DNA from: JAVVHH01 sp050954595
Lineage (GTDB): Bacteria; Pseudomonadota; Alphaproteobacteria; Acetobacterales; Acetobacteraceae
Direction: 5' to 3'
Assembly: GCA_050954595.1 (NCBI GenBank)
Contig: JBPBQE010000359.1
Coordinates: forward strand, 1 to 16,649
DNA length: 16,649 bases
The notes under the pieces were generated by a model. The model was not told the origin of the DNA. It saw only the letters and a list, made by a program, of their open reading frames with translations, and did not search any database. Each line of letters begins with the position of its first letter. The first letter of the stretch is position 1. Shown piece by piece: positions 1 through 6,688 of the stretch. The position numbers were made by a program, and so were the translations under genes.

Positions 1-121
1 GTCGTCTCGCTTGCAATTTTCGTGCGGTCGAAGGTATGTTCTTAGTATTCTCACAGTGCGTATCATAACTGCTGCCGACAACTATCCTTATCGGGAATGA
101 ACGGCGGAAAGCGCCATCATC

Positions 122-151
122 AAGGCGTGGCTTTATTCATTACCACGCCTT
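122..151. repeat. Perfect 9-bp inverted repeat (hairpin)
   Basis: AAGGCGTGG at 122-130 and CCACGCCTT at 143-151 are exact reverse complements separated by 12 A/T-rich bases. The structure could form a stem-loop on either strand. There is no run of T after either arm, so it does not look like a standard intrinsic terminator. It may be a remnant of a mobile-element end or a regulatory hairpin. No neighbouring gene explains it. Confidence 0.5.
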
Positions 152-237
152 AGAGGTGCAGCCTTAATCACTACGCCTCGTGACGCGTGGCTTCGAAAGA
201 GATGCGGCGCATGCTGCATCGAGTTGGAGTAGCCGCT

Positions 238-369
238 TCATCGCCACTTGCTCGTCTTGCCCCGGGCACGTCGGGTCGGAGCGTAGAAATCGTCCGGCTT
301 GGTCCGCACCCATGCGACGAAGCGGGCCAGTTCCGGATCGGCGCGACTTTGGTGCATGGATCCCCGCTA
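238..369 (-). pseudogene. Coding-like C-terminal tail, unidentified
   Basis: On the minus strand a frame opens after a TAG at 369-367 and closes at a TGA at 240-238. It encodes 42 residues, with an ATG at 357 that would give 39. The product is charged, reads like the basic end of a real protein (DPELARFVAWVRTKPDDFYA, then a run of Arg and Lys ending SKWR), and shows G/C-biased third positions like the intact genes. I do not recognise the family. It may be the surviving 3' end of a gene cut when the adjacent insertion sequence arrived, but a chance open frame in GC-rich DNA is also possible. Confidence 0.25.
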
Positions 370-420
370 CGTTGGCTGAGGTAGGATGGCTCGGGGGATC
401 GTTCCCCGTCACTGTCCGGG

Positions 421-1395
421 GTGGTTGTCGTGCCGTTCAAAGCCAATGCCGAGCGTCGCCATCATATCCCAAAGCAGCGGCATCGTGCCACGAACTCGGC
501 TGCCTATGATGCAGCCCTGCGGCAGCGCGGCAGCCTGACGGTTTGGTTCACGGACGCAGCGATCGCGGCCTGGAAGGCTGAACCGCGAACCACGCGAGGC
601 GGCCAGTTGCGCTATTCGGCCCTGGCCATTGCAACGGCGCTTACGCTGCGGTCGGTGTTCCGCCTGGCCCTGCGGCAGACCGAAGGGCTGACCGGCTCCA
701 TCATTGCCCTGCTCGGCCTCGATCTCGCGGTGCCGGACCATACCACCTTGAGCCGCCGGGCCGAGAGCTTGGACGTGGTTCGCCCCCGGCCAGGCCCCGG
801 TCCCGTTCACCTGCTGGTTGACAGCACGGGGCTCAAACTACACGGCTCGGGCGAATGGCTGCTCGAGAAGCACGGCACGAAGACACGGCGGTCGTGGCGC
901 AAGCTGCATATTGCCGTGGACGCCGACACCGGGCAGATCGCTGCGGCGGCGTTGACCACCAGCGACGTCGACGATGCCTCGCAGGTCGGGGCCTTGCTCG
1001 ACCAGGTGGATGGGCCGGTCACGTCATTTACCGCCGACGGTGCCTACGACCAGGACGGCGTCTACGGCGAGGTTGCCGCCCGTCATCCGAAGGCGTCCGT
1101 CATCGTGCCACCTCGCTCCAACGCCGTGCTGAGCGAAATCGCGCAGACGTCGTCGACCAAGCGAGACCGTCACCTGCAGAGCATCTCCGAGCGAGGGCGC
1201 ATGGCTTGGCAGAAGGCCTCTGGCTACAACTGGCGAGCGCTGGTGGAGGCCGACATCAGCCGTTTCAAACGGGTCGTCGGTGACGGGCTACGGTCCCGAA
1301 CCGATCGTCGCCGAGTGACCGAGATCGCGATTGCCGTTAACGTATTGAACCGGATGCTCGAACTCGGACGCCCGGAGTATGTCCGCCTACCGTAA
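421..1395 (+). CDS. IS5-family DDE transposase
   Basis: This 324-residue protein is an intact transposase that would cut and join the ends of its own insertion sequence. An N-terminal IS5-type domain (about residues 20-115) precedes the DDE catalytic domain. The catalytic residues can be placed: Asp134 in VDSTGLK, Asp206 in TADGAYD and Glu276 in LVEADISRFK. Tyr269, Arg272, Glu276 and Lys283 make the Y-(2)-R-(3)-E-(6)-K signature of the IS4/IS5 superfamily. The length is normal and there is no frameshift, so no programmed frameshifting is needed. The start is a GTG at 421. A second GTG at 430 has a G-rich stretch in front of it at ribosome-binding distance and is equally plausible. The gene abuts a truncated oxidoreductase, which suggests the element caused or mediated a rearrangement. 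Confidence 0.93.
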   Translation: MVVVPFKANAERRHHIPKQRHRATNSAAYDAALRQRGSLTVWFTDAAIAAWKAEPRTTRGGQLRYSALAIATALTLRSVFRLALRQTEGLTGSIIALLGLDLAVPDHTTLSRRAESLDVVRPRPGPGPVHLLVDSTGLKLHGSGEWLLEKHGTKTRRSWRKLHIAVDADTGQIAAAALTTSDVDDASQVGALLDQVDGPVTSFTADGAYDQDGVYGEVAARHPKASVIVPPRSNAVLSEIAQTSSTKRDRHLQSISERGRMAWQKASGYNWRALVEADISRFKRVVGDGLRSRTDRRRVTEIAIAVNVLNRMLELGRPEYVRLP

Positions 1396-1433
1396 TGATG
1401 AGACGAGATGGCCGAACTGCGGCCCTCCACTGA

Positions 1434-1448
1434 ACTGTGCAACACAGT
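1434..1448. repeat. Small palindrome at the presumed IS right end
   Basis: ACTGTG at 1434-1439 and CACAGT at 1443-1448 are perfect inverted copies around CAA. The motif lies between the transposase stop and the point where oxidoreductase homology resumes, so it is probably part of the insertion-sequence right end. Read inward from 1450 the end would begin GGACTGTGTTGCACAG. No matching copy was found on the left side. Confidence 0.35.
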
Positions 1449-1450
1449 CC

Positions 1451-1696
1451 GGCTACTACACAATGACAGACGAAAACTGTCCGTTAATTGGACCGATGCG
1501 GACCCCGGGTGCTTTCATGGCTGGCGCCCTATCCGGCTTCGGCACCATGGCGGCGACGGCAACGGGCGCGCTTTGTGCAGCCTGGATCGCAGATGCCGAT
1601 CGCCCCGACTACGCCCAGCCTCTGTCGCTGGCGCGTCATGACGATGCGGCGCTGATGGCCGACTTGCGGCAAAGGACGACCAGAGGCGTCCTTTAA
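1451..1696 (+). pseudogene. 3' remnant of a FAD-dependent oxidoreductase (DAO family)
   Basis: The frame from about 1451 to the TAA at 1694-1696 encodes some 81 residues that read as the C-terminal end of a D-amino-acid-oxidase-like FAD oxidoreductase. It begins GYYTMTDENCPLIGP and continues with TPGAFMAGALSGFG, the small-residue segment that contacts FAD in this superfamily. It then has a helical stretch ending in an ALMADL-type tail. Intact enzymes are several hundred residues long, so the FAD-binding N-terminal Rossmann fold and most of the substrate domain are missing. The frame runs on upstream into insertion-sequence DNA without a credible start. The assignment rests on recognising the family's C-terminus and not on a full domain. 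The remnant converges on the OYE gene with a 24-bp gap. Confidence 0.65.
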
Positions 1697-1720
1697 GACG
1701 GCCGGCGGGTGTGATGGCAG

Positions 1721-2869
1721 CTATCCGATCTCCGCGAACGTTCCGAACCCGCTACAGTTTACCGCGTCGCGGCTGCGCTCGAGCGCGTGACTATACTGCT
1801 TAGGAAGCTGCTGGAACGGTGAGTTCCGGTTCAGTGCGAGCGCGGCGTAGAGCGGCCAGTGCGGGTTAGCGATCATCGGCCGGCCGATCATGAGCAGATC
1901 GACCTGCTCATCGCCGATGATGCGGTCGGCATAGGCGGGGTCACCCACGTTCCAGCTGACGGCAGTGGGCACGCCGGTCTCGGCGCGGATGCGGGCCGCA
2001 GTCGGCACCATGAAGCCGCGGTCGGTCCACGGCACGGCGGGGCCGGCGTCGGTGTTCATGCCCATGCTGATGTCGACCAGGTCAAGACCGCGCTCCTTCA
2101 TGGTGCGGACCAAGCCGATCGTGTCCTCGACGGTGTGGCTGGCCATGCCGAAGTCGACCGCGCCGACGCGCATGGTCAGCGGGAGGCGCTCGGGCCAGAC
2201 GGCGCGGACGGCCTCGAACGCCTCGACCAGGAAGCGGGCGCGGTTCTCCGGGCTGCCGCCATACTCGTCGTCGCGGGTGTTAGCGACCGGGGAGAGGAAG
2301 TTGGCGCCGAGGAAGCCGTGGGCGTAATGCATTTCGACCCACTCGAAACCGGCCGCCAGCGCGCGCTCGGCGCCGCGGGCGAAGTCGCCGATCAGGCGGG
2401 CGATGTCGTCCTTGGTGGCGTATTTCGGCCCGCGCGGGAACCGCTTGCCGCCATAGGGGATGTCAGTCGGGCCGATCGCTTCCCAGGCTTCGGGATGGTC
2501 CTCCGGAAGCTGCACGTAGCCGTCCCACGGCGTGGTCATGCCGCCCTTGCGGCCGGTATGGCCGAGTTGCACGCCGGGAACGGCGCCCATCGACTTGATG
2601 AAGTCGGCGACGCGCTTGAGCATCGGGATCTGCTCGTCCGACCAGATGCCGGCACAGGTGGGCGTCATGCGGCCCTCCGGCGAGACGGCGAGCTGCTCCA
2701 TCACCACCAGCCCGGCCCCGCCCGCCGCCCGCGCGCCCAGATGCATCAGATGCCAGTCAGTCAGCACGCCGTCGCCGGCATCGCAGGAGTACATCGTCAT
2801 CGGCGACACCGCGATGCGGTTGCGCAAGGTGACGTCTTTCAGGCGCAGCGGGGTGAACAGATCGGGCAT
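1721..2869 (-). CDS. NADH:flavin oxidoreductase, Old Yellow Enzyme family
   Basis: A 382-residue FMN-dependent ene-reductase-type TIM barrel, expected in the cytoplasm, which would reduce activated C=C bonds or related electrophiles with NAD(P)H. The N-terminus LFTPLRLKDVTLRNRI is typical of the YqjM/XenA branch. His181 and His184 in MHYAHGFLGANFLSP are the substrate-anchoring pair, QLGHTGRK (101-108) lies at the flavin, and LMIGRP near 326-331 is the phosphate-binding loop. The flavin-contacting position that is Cys in YqjM and XenA (PMCMY, PMCQY) is Thr25 here (PMTMY), as in classical yeast OYE. The ATG at 2869 lies one base after the stop of the upstream ABC ATPase, so the gene is probably translationally coupled to it. 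An in-frame ATG at 2944 would add 25 residues without family homology. This is the last gene of the run. The substrate is unknown; a role on an imported compound is inferred. Confidence 0.93.
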   Translation of the reverse strand: MPDLFTPLRLKDVTLRNRIAVSPMTMYSCDAGDGVLTDWHLMHLGARAAGGAGLVVMEQLAVSPEGRMTPTCAGIWSDEQIPMLKRVADFIKSMGAVPGVQLGHTGRKGGMTTPWDGYVQLPEDHPEAWEAIGPTDIPYGGKRFPRGPKYATKDDIARLIGDFARGAERALAAGFEWVEMHYAHGFLGANFLSPVANTRDDEYGGSPENRARFLVEAFEAVRAVWPERLPLTMRVGAVDFGMASHTVEDTIGLVRTMKERGLDLVDISMGMNTDAGPAVPWTDRGFMVPTAARIRAETGVPTAVSWNVGDPAYADRIIGDEQVDLLMIGRPMIANPHWPLYAALALNRNSPFQQLPKQYSHALERSRDAVNCSGFGTFAEIG

Positions 2870-2870
2870 G

Positions 2871-3851
2871 TCAGTGGACCTTATCGGCAGGAGAGGACAC
2901 GGGCGTCCCAATGTGGTGGCATGCGGCCAGGTGGCCCTCGGCATAGCGCAGCATCAGCGGCGTCTCGGCCGCGCAGATGGCCGTCGCGCGCGGGCACCGG
3001 GTGCGGAACCGGCAGCCCGACGGCGGGTCGATCGGCGACGGCAGATCGCCCTCCAGCGGCATCCGGATGCGGCGATGGGACGCGTGGGTACTGGGCACCG
3101 CCGAGAGCAGCGCCTCGGTGTAAGGATGCAGCGGCCGCTCCCACAGCCCGGCGGCCGGTCCGACCTCGACGATGCGGCCGAGATACATCACCGCGATCCG
3201 GTCGGAGATATGCCGCACGACGGAGAGGTCGTGCGAGATGAACAGATAGGCCAGTCCCATCTCGTCGCGCAGATCGGCCAGCAGATTGAGCACCTGCGCC
3301 CGCACCGAAACGTCGAGTGCCGACACCGGCTCGTCGCAGATCACTAGCTTAGGCGACAGGGCGAGCGCGCGAGCGATGCCGATGCGCTGACGCTGGCCAC
3401 CGGAGAACTCGTGCGGCAGCCGGGCGCCGTGCTCGGGCCGCAAGCCGACCCGCTGCATTAGCGCAGCGACCCTGGCCCGGCGCTCAGCGCGGCGACCGGC
3501 ACCGTGAACCAGCATGGGCTCTTCAAGGATGCGCGCCACCGTCGCGCGCGGGTTCAGCGAGGCGAACGGGTCCTGGAAGATCATTTGCATCTGCCGCCGT
3601 AGCGGCCGTAGCTGGCCGGGGCTTAAATGGGAGATGTCAGTGCCCATCAGCTCGACGTGGCCGGAATCAGGTTCGTAGAGCCGGACCAGCGTCTTGCCCA
3701 GCGTGCTCTTGCCGCAGCCGGACTCGCCGACCAGACCGAGCGTCTCGCTAGGCGCCACCTCCAGCGTCACTCCATCCAGCGCGTGCACGGTGCCACTCGG
3801 CGTGACGAAGTGCTTGGTCAGGTCGTCGACCCGAAGCAGATGCGCGGTCAT
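2871..3851 (-). CDS. Dipeptide/oligopeptide-type ABC importer, ATPase 2 (DppF-like)
   Basis: A 326-residue ATP-binding subunit that would pair with the preceding ATPase to drive import through the two permeases. Visible motifs are Walker A GESGCGKST (42-50), Q-loop Gln93 in IFQDP, signature FSGGQ (149-153), Walker B LVICDE (169-174) and the switch His207 in ISHDLS. The C-terminal oligo_HPY extension is present, with GCRFRTRCPRA and further cysteines near 293 and 311 of the kind that can bind an iron-sulfur cluster in this family. HPYTEALLSAVP (242-253) is a family hallmark. The ATG at 3851 overlaps the upstream stop in an ATGA arrangement. A longer frame back to 3953 lies inside the neighbouring ATPase gene and is rejected. 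The family is certain; the transported substrate is not. Confidence 0.95.
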   Translation of the reverse strand: MTAHLLRVDDLTKHFVTPSGTVHALDGVTLEVAPSETLGLVGESGCGKSTLGKTLVRLYEPDSGHVELMGTDISHLSPGQLRPLRRQMQMIFQDPFASLNPRATVARILEEPMLVHGAGRRAERRARVAALMQRVGLRPEHGARLPHEFSGGQRQRIGIARALALSPKLVICDEPVSALDVSVRAQVLNLLADLRDEMGLAYLFISHDLSVVRHISDRIAVMYLGRIVEVGPAAGLWERPLHPYTEALLSAVPSTHASHRRIRMPLEGDLPSPIDPPSGCRFRTRCPRATAICAAETPLMLRYAEGHLAACHHIGTPVSSPADKVH

Positions 3852-4864
3852 GCCAGCGCCCTCTGCTCGATCCAGGCTGGCTGCCGCGCGTAGCACGCTA
3901 CCAACCCGCCCGAGATTTCGGAAACGTCCAAGGCGGGGGGTGCTACGGCGCAACGCGGCATGGCTTCCGGGCAGCGCGGGGCAAAGCGGCAGCCCGGCGG
4001 CATCGCGTCCAGCGCCGGGACCATGCCCGGGATCTCCGTCAGCCTCGCCCGGTCCCGCCCGGTCAGGACGTCGCCCCGGTCGATCTCCGGGCTCGCCGCC
4101 AGCAGGCCGCGCGTGTAGGGGTGCTGCGGCGACGCGAACAGCGCCGACGTGGCGGCTTCCTCGATCTTGCGGCCGGCATACATGACCGCGACCCGGTCCG
4201 CCGTCTCGGCCACCACGCCTAGGTCGTGGGTGATCAGCAACACGGCGGTGCCGAAGCGCTGGCGGATCGACAGCAACAGCTCCAGCACTTGAGCCTGAAC
4301 CGTCACGTCGAGCGCAGTGGTTGGCTCATCGGCGATCAGCAGGCGTGGTTCACAGGCGATGGCCATGGCGATCATCACGCGCTGACGCATGCCGCCGGAC
4401 ATGCGATGCGGATAGTCCAGCACCCGGCGCTGCGGGTCCGGCACGCGCACGAGGTCGAGCAGTTCGGCGGCGCGGGCGATGGCCTGGCGCCGGGTCATAC
4501 CGCGGTGCTGCATCAGGACTTCGCCGATCTGCTCGCCGACGGTGAGCGCCGGGTTGAGGCTGGTCATCGGCTCCTGGAAGATCATGCCGATTCGGTCGCC
4601 GCGCAGTGCCCGCATGTCGCGCGCGGGTAGGCCGACGAGTTCGCGGCCCTCGAAGCGGATGGACCCGCCAACGATGCGGCCCGGCGGGTTGGGAACCAGA
4701 CCGAGGATCGACGCGGCGGTGACGCTCTTGCCGCAGCCGCTTTCGCCGACGACGGCCAGCACCTCGCCGGTCTCAATCGACAGGCTGACGCCGTCGACCG
4801 CCTTGAGCACACGGCCGCGGGAGAAGAAGTGGGTCTGCAGGTCGTCTATCTCGAGCAGTGCCAT
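3848..4864 (-). CDS. Dipeptide/oligopeptide-type ABC importer, ATPase 1 (DppD-like)
   Basis: A 338-residue ATPase of the peptide/nickel/opine transporter family, acting at the cytoplasmic face of the membrane with the DppF-like partner. Walker A is GESGCGKSV (40-48), the Q-loop is Gln97 in IFQEPM, the signature is MSGGM (155-159), Walker B is LLIADE (175-180) and the switch residue is His213 in ITHDLG. The C-terminal oligo_HPY region holds HPYTRGLLAASPE and GCRFAPRCPEAMPRC with clustered cysteines. The ATG at 4864 follows the permease stop by one base (TGAGATG), and the gene's own stop overlaps the next start by four bases. Both NTPases are complete, so the importer appears functional. Confidence 0.95.
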   Translation of the reverse strand: MALLEIDDLQTHFFSRGRVLKAVDGVSLSIETGEVLAVVGESGCGKSVTAASILGLVPNPPGRIVGGSIRFEGRELVGLPARDMRALRGDRIGMIFQEPMTSLNPALTVGEQIGEVLMQHRGMTRRQAIARAAELLDLVRVPDPQRRVLDYPHRMSGGMRQRVMIAMAIACEPRLLIADEPTTALDVTVQAQVLELLLSIRQRFGTAVLLITHDLGVVAETADRVAVMYAGRKIEEAATSALFASPQHPYTRGLLAASPEIDRGDVLTGRDRARLTEIPGMVPALDAMPPGCRFAPRCPEAMPRCAVAPPALDVSEISGGLVACYARQPAWIEQRALA

Positions 4865-4865
4865 C

Positions 4866-5708
4866 TCAGCGGTTCCGCAGTCGGGGATTGAGCGCGTCGT
4901 TCAATCCCTCGCCGATCAGGTTGAAGCTAACGACCGTCAGCAGGATCGCGGCGCCTGGTAGCGCGGCGATGTACCAGGCGGTGCGCAGCGCGTCGCGGCC
5001 GGCGCCGATGATGGTGCCCCAGCTCATCAGGTTCGGGTCGCCCAGGCCGAGAAATGCCAGGCTCGCCTCGAGTAGGATCGCGGTGGCGACCATCAGCGAG
5101 GCGCTGACGATGATCGGGCCCATCGCGTTGGGCAGGATCTGCGTCAGCATGATGCGGACGTCGCCCATGCCGACCACCAAGCCAGCCTGCACGAACTCCC
5201 GCTCCCGTAGCGCGATGAACTCGGCCCGTACAAGGCGCGCGACGCCGGGCCAGGAGACGATGGCGATGGCGAACACGATCGTGCCAGCGGATGGCGTCAG
5301 GATGGCGACAAGCACGATCGCCAGGATGAAGGGTGGTACGGTCTGGAACAGCTCGGTGATCCGCATCAGCACGTCGTCCGCCCAGCCGCGGTAGTAGCCG
5401 GCGACCGCGCCGACCGCGACACCGATGACGAGCGCAGCCAGGGTAGCGGAGAATCCGAACAGCAGCGACACGCGGGCGCCGTGGAACAGGCCGCTCATAA
5501 GGTCGCGCCCCAGCAGGTCGGAGCCGAGCGGGTATTCGCCGTCCTGGCCCGGCCACAGCAGCGGCTGCGTCACCATGTCCCACGGATCGTCCGGGAATAG
5601 CACGTCGGCGAAGGCGGCCATCAGCAGGATCAGAAGCAGCACCCCCAGCCCGCCGAGGGCGGCGCGATTGCGGGCGTAACGGCGGCAGAATTGGCCGAAA
5701 GCGTGCAT
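4866..5708 (-). CDS. Dipeptide/oligopeptide-type ABC importer, permease 2 (DppC-like)
   Basis: A 280-residue inner-membrane permease. A short cytoplasmic N-terminal arm and first membrane segment (about 18-38) match the OppC N-terminal domain. They are followed by a periplasmic stretch with the family motif YPLGSDLLGRDLMSGLFHGA (59-78) and about five more membrane segments in the binding-protein-dependent transport domain. The ATPase-contacting EAA loop is visible at 171-194 (EFVQAGLVVGMGD, then ILPN). It ends in FNLIGEGLNDALNPRLR, a standard DppC tail. The ATG at 5708 shares one base with the stop of the upstream permease (TAATG). A frame running back to 5789 lies within the upstream permease gene and is not used. 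Confidence 0.95.
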   Translation of the reverse strand: MHAFGQFCRRYARNRAALGGLGVLLLILLMAAFADVLFPDDPWDMVTQPLLWPGQDGEYPLGSDLLGRDLMSGLFHGARVSLLFGFSATLAALVIGVAVGAVAGYYRGWADDVLMRITELFQTVPPFILAIVLVAILTPSAGTIVFAIAIVSWPGVARLVRAEFIALREREFVQAGLVVGMGDVRIMLTQILPNAMGPIIVSASLMVATAILLEASLAFLGLGDPNLMSWGTIIGAGRDALRTAWYIAALPGAAILLTVVSFNLIGEGLNDALNPRLRNR

Positions 5709-6688
5709 TAGGCGATCTCGATCCGCGGGTCGAGCCAGGCGTAGGCGAGGTCGACGAAGATGTTGGCGACGATCACAATGACCGAACAAATTAGCAGGAT
5801 GCCGAGCAGGAGATTGAGGTCGCGGCTCATCACCGCCTCAAACGCCAGGCGCCCAACGCCGGGCCAGGCGAACACCGTTTCAACCAGTACGGATCCGCCA
5901 AGCAACGTACCGACCTGCAAACCAAGCATGGTCACCATCGGCAGCATCGCATTTCGCATGACGTGCTTGATGGTGATCAGCCCCTCCGGCAACCCCTTGG
6001 CACGGGCGGTGGTGACGTAGTCCTGGTTGAACACCTCCAGCATGGAGGCCCTCATCAGTCGGGCGTAGAGCGCCAGGAAGAACAGCGCGAGCGTGACCAG
6101 CGGCATCAACAAATGCACCGCGACATCTCCCACAGCGCGCAGCCCAGTAAACCCGGCACCGACCGACGTAAGGCCACCGGTCGGCAATATGCCGAGATGG
6201 ACGGCAAACACGACGATCAGGCCCAACCCGATCAGGAAGATTGGCGTCGCATAGAACAGCAGCGCGACGACCGAGATCAGGTTATCCGTCCAGGAATTTA
6301 CTCGGCGCGACGCGAGCACGCCCAACGCCGCACCGGCGATGAAGGCCAGGCCGAGCGCGCCCACCATCAGCAGCAGCGTCGCCGGCATCCGCGACCCGAT
6401 CAGGCTCAGCACGCTCTCGTTGTTGCGGAATGACCAGCCGAGATCGAGATGCAGCAAACGCCACACATAATGCAGCAGCTGTATGTAGTTCGGTTGATCC
6501 AGCCCGAACTGAGCTTTCAGCGTGGCCAGGTATTCGGGCGTGGCGGAGCCAGCCTCGCCGGCCAGCACGTCCGCCGCATCCCCCGGCGCCGACTTGAGCA
6601 GGATGAAGTTGCACACCGCGATCGCGAGCAGGATCGGCAGCGACTGCACCGCCCGTCGTGCGACGTAGCGCAGCTTTGGAAAGCCCAT
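5708..6688 (-). CDS. Dipeptide/oligopeptide-type ABC importer, permease 1 (DppB-like)
   Basis: A 326-residue inner-membrane permease with about six predicted membrane segments: roughly 11-31, 104-127, 136-165, 188-211, 250-272 and 294-316. Family marks include the N-terminal YVARRAVQSLPILLAI, LDLGWSFRNNESV (81-93), and the EAA loop at 223-247 (DYVTTARAKGLPE, then HVMRNA) that docks on an ATPase. It ends VDLAYAWLDPRIEIA, the usual DppB C-terminus. The ATG at 6688 overlaps the stop of the upstream binding-protein gene by one base (TGATG), which suggests coupled translation. The full-length frame back to 6712 adds eight residues lacking homology. It forms the channel with the DppC-like protein. 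Confidence 0.95.
   Translation of the reverse strand: MGFPKLRYVARRAVQSLPILLAIAVCNFILLKSAPGDAADVLAGEAGSATPEYLATLKAQFGLDQPNYIQLLHYVWRLLHLDLGWSFRNNESVLSLIGSRMPATLLLMVGALGLAFIAGAALGVLASRRVNSWTDNLISVVALLFYATPIFLIGLGLIVVFAVHLGILPTGGLTSVGAGFTGLRAVGDVAVHLLMPLVTLALFFLALYARLMRASMLEVFNQDYVTTARAKGLPEGLITIKHVMRNAMLPMVTMLGLQVGTLLGGSVLVETVFAWPGVGRLAFEAVMSRDLNLLLGILLICSVIVIVANIFVDLAYAWLDPRIEIA

Larger units (their letters stand above)
1..420. other. Left flank without a recognisable complete gene
   Basis: All six frames of roughly the first 160 bases are broken by stops and no product is recognised. From about 238 to 369 there is a short coding-like tail on the minus strand (listed separately), and a perfect hairpin lies at 122-151. 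The 3' part of this flank runs into the transposase gene, so some of it must be the left end of the insertion sequence, but I could not find a terminal inverted repeat that fixes that end. Confidence 0.5.
370..1450 (+). mobile_element. IS5-family insertion sequence (ends approximate)
   Basis: The element is defined by its intact DDE transposase at 421-1395. The right limit is inferred: homology to an unrelated FAD-dependent oxidoreductase resumes at about 1451, so the element should end at or just before 1450. There ACTGTG-CAA-CACAGT (1434-1448) forms a small palindrome. The left limit is a guess at the non-coding DNA before the transposase. No matching terminal inverted repeats or target-site duplication were found by eye, so one end may be deleted or the boundaries may be wrong by tens of bases. 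Confidence 0.5.

Noticed and set aside
404..421. CCCCG/CGGGG inverted repeat just before the transposase, considered as an IS terminal repeat
   Set aside because: No matching sequence occurs at the right end of the element, and a 5-bp G/C stem is expected by chance in this DNA.
1859..3241. A 460-codon plus-strand open frame opposite the OYE and DppF-like genes
   Set aside because: It is antisense to two genes with full family motifs. Its product is a low-complexity mix of Ala, Gly, Arg, Asp and His typical of shadow frames in GC-rich DNA.
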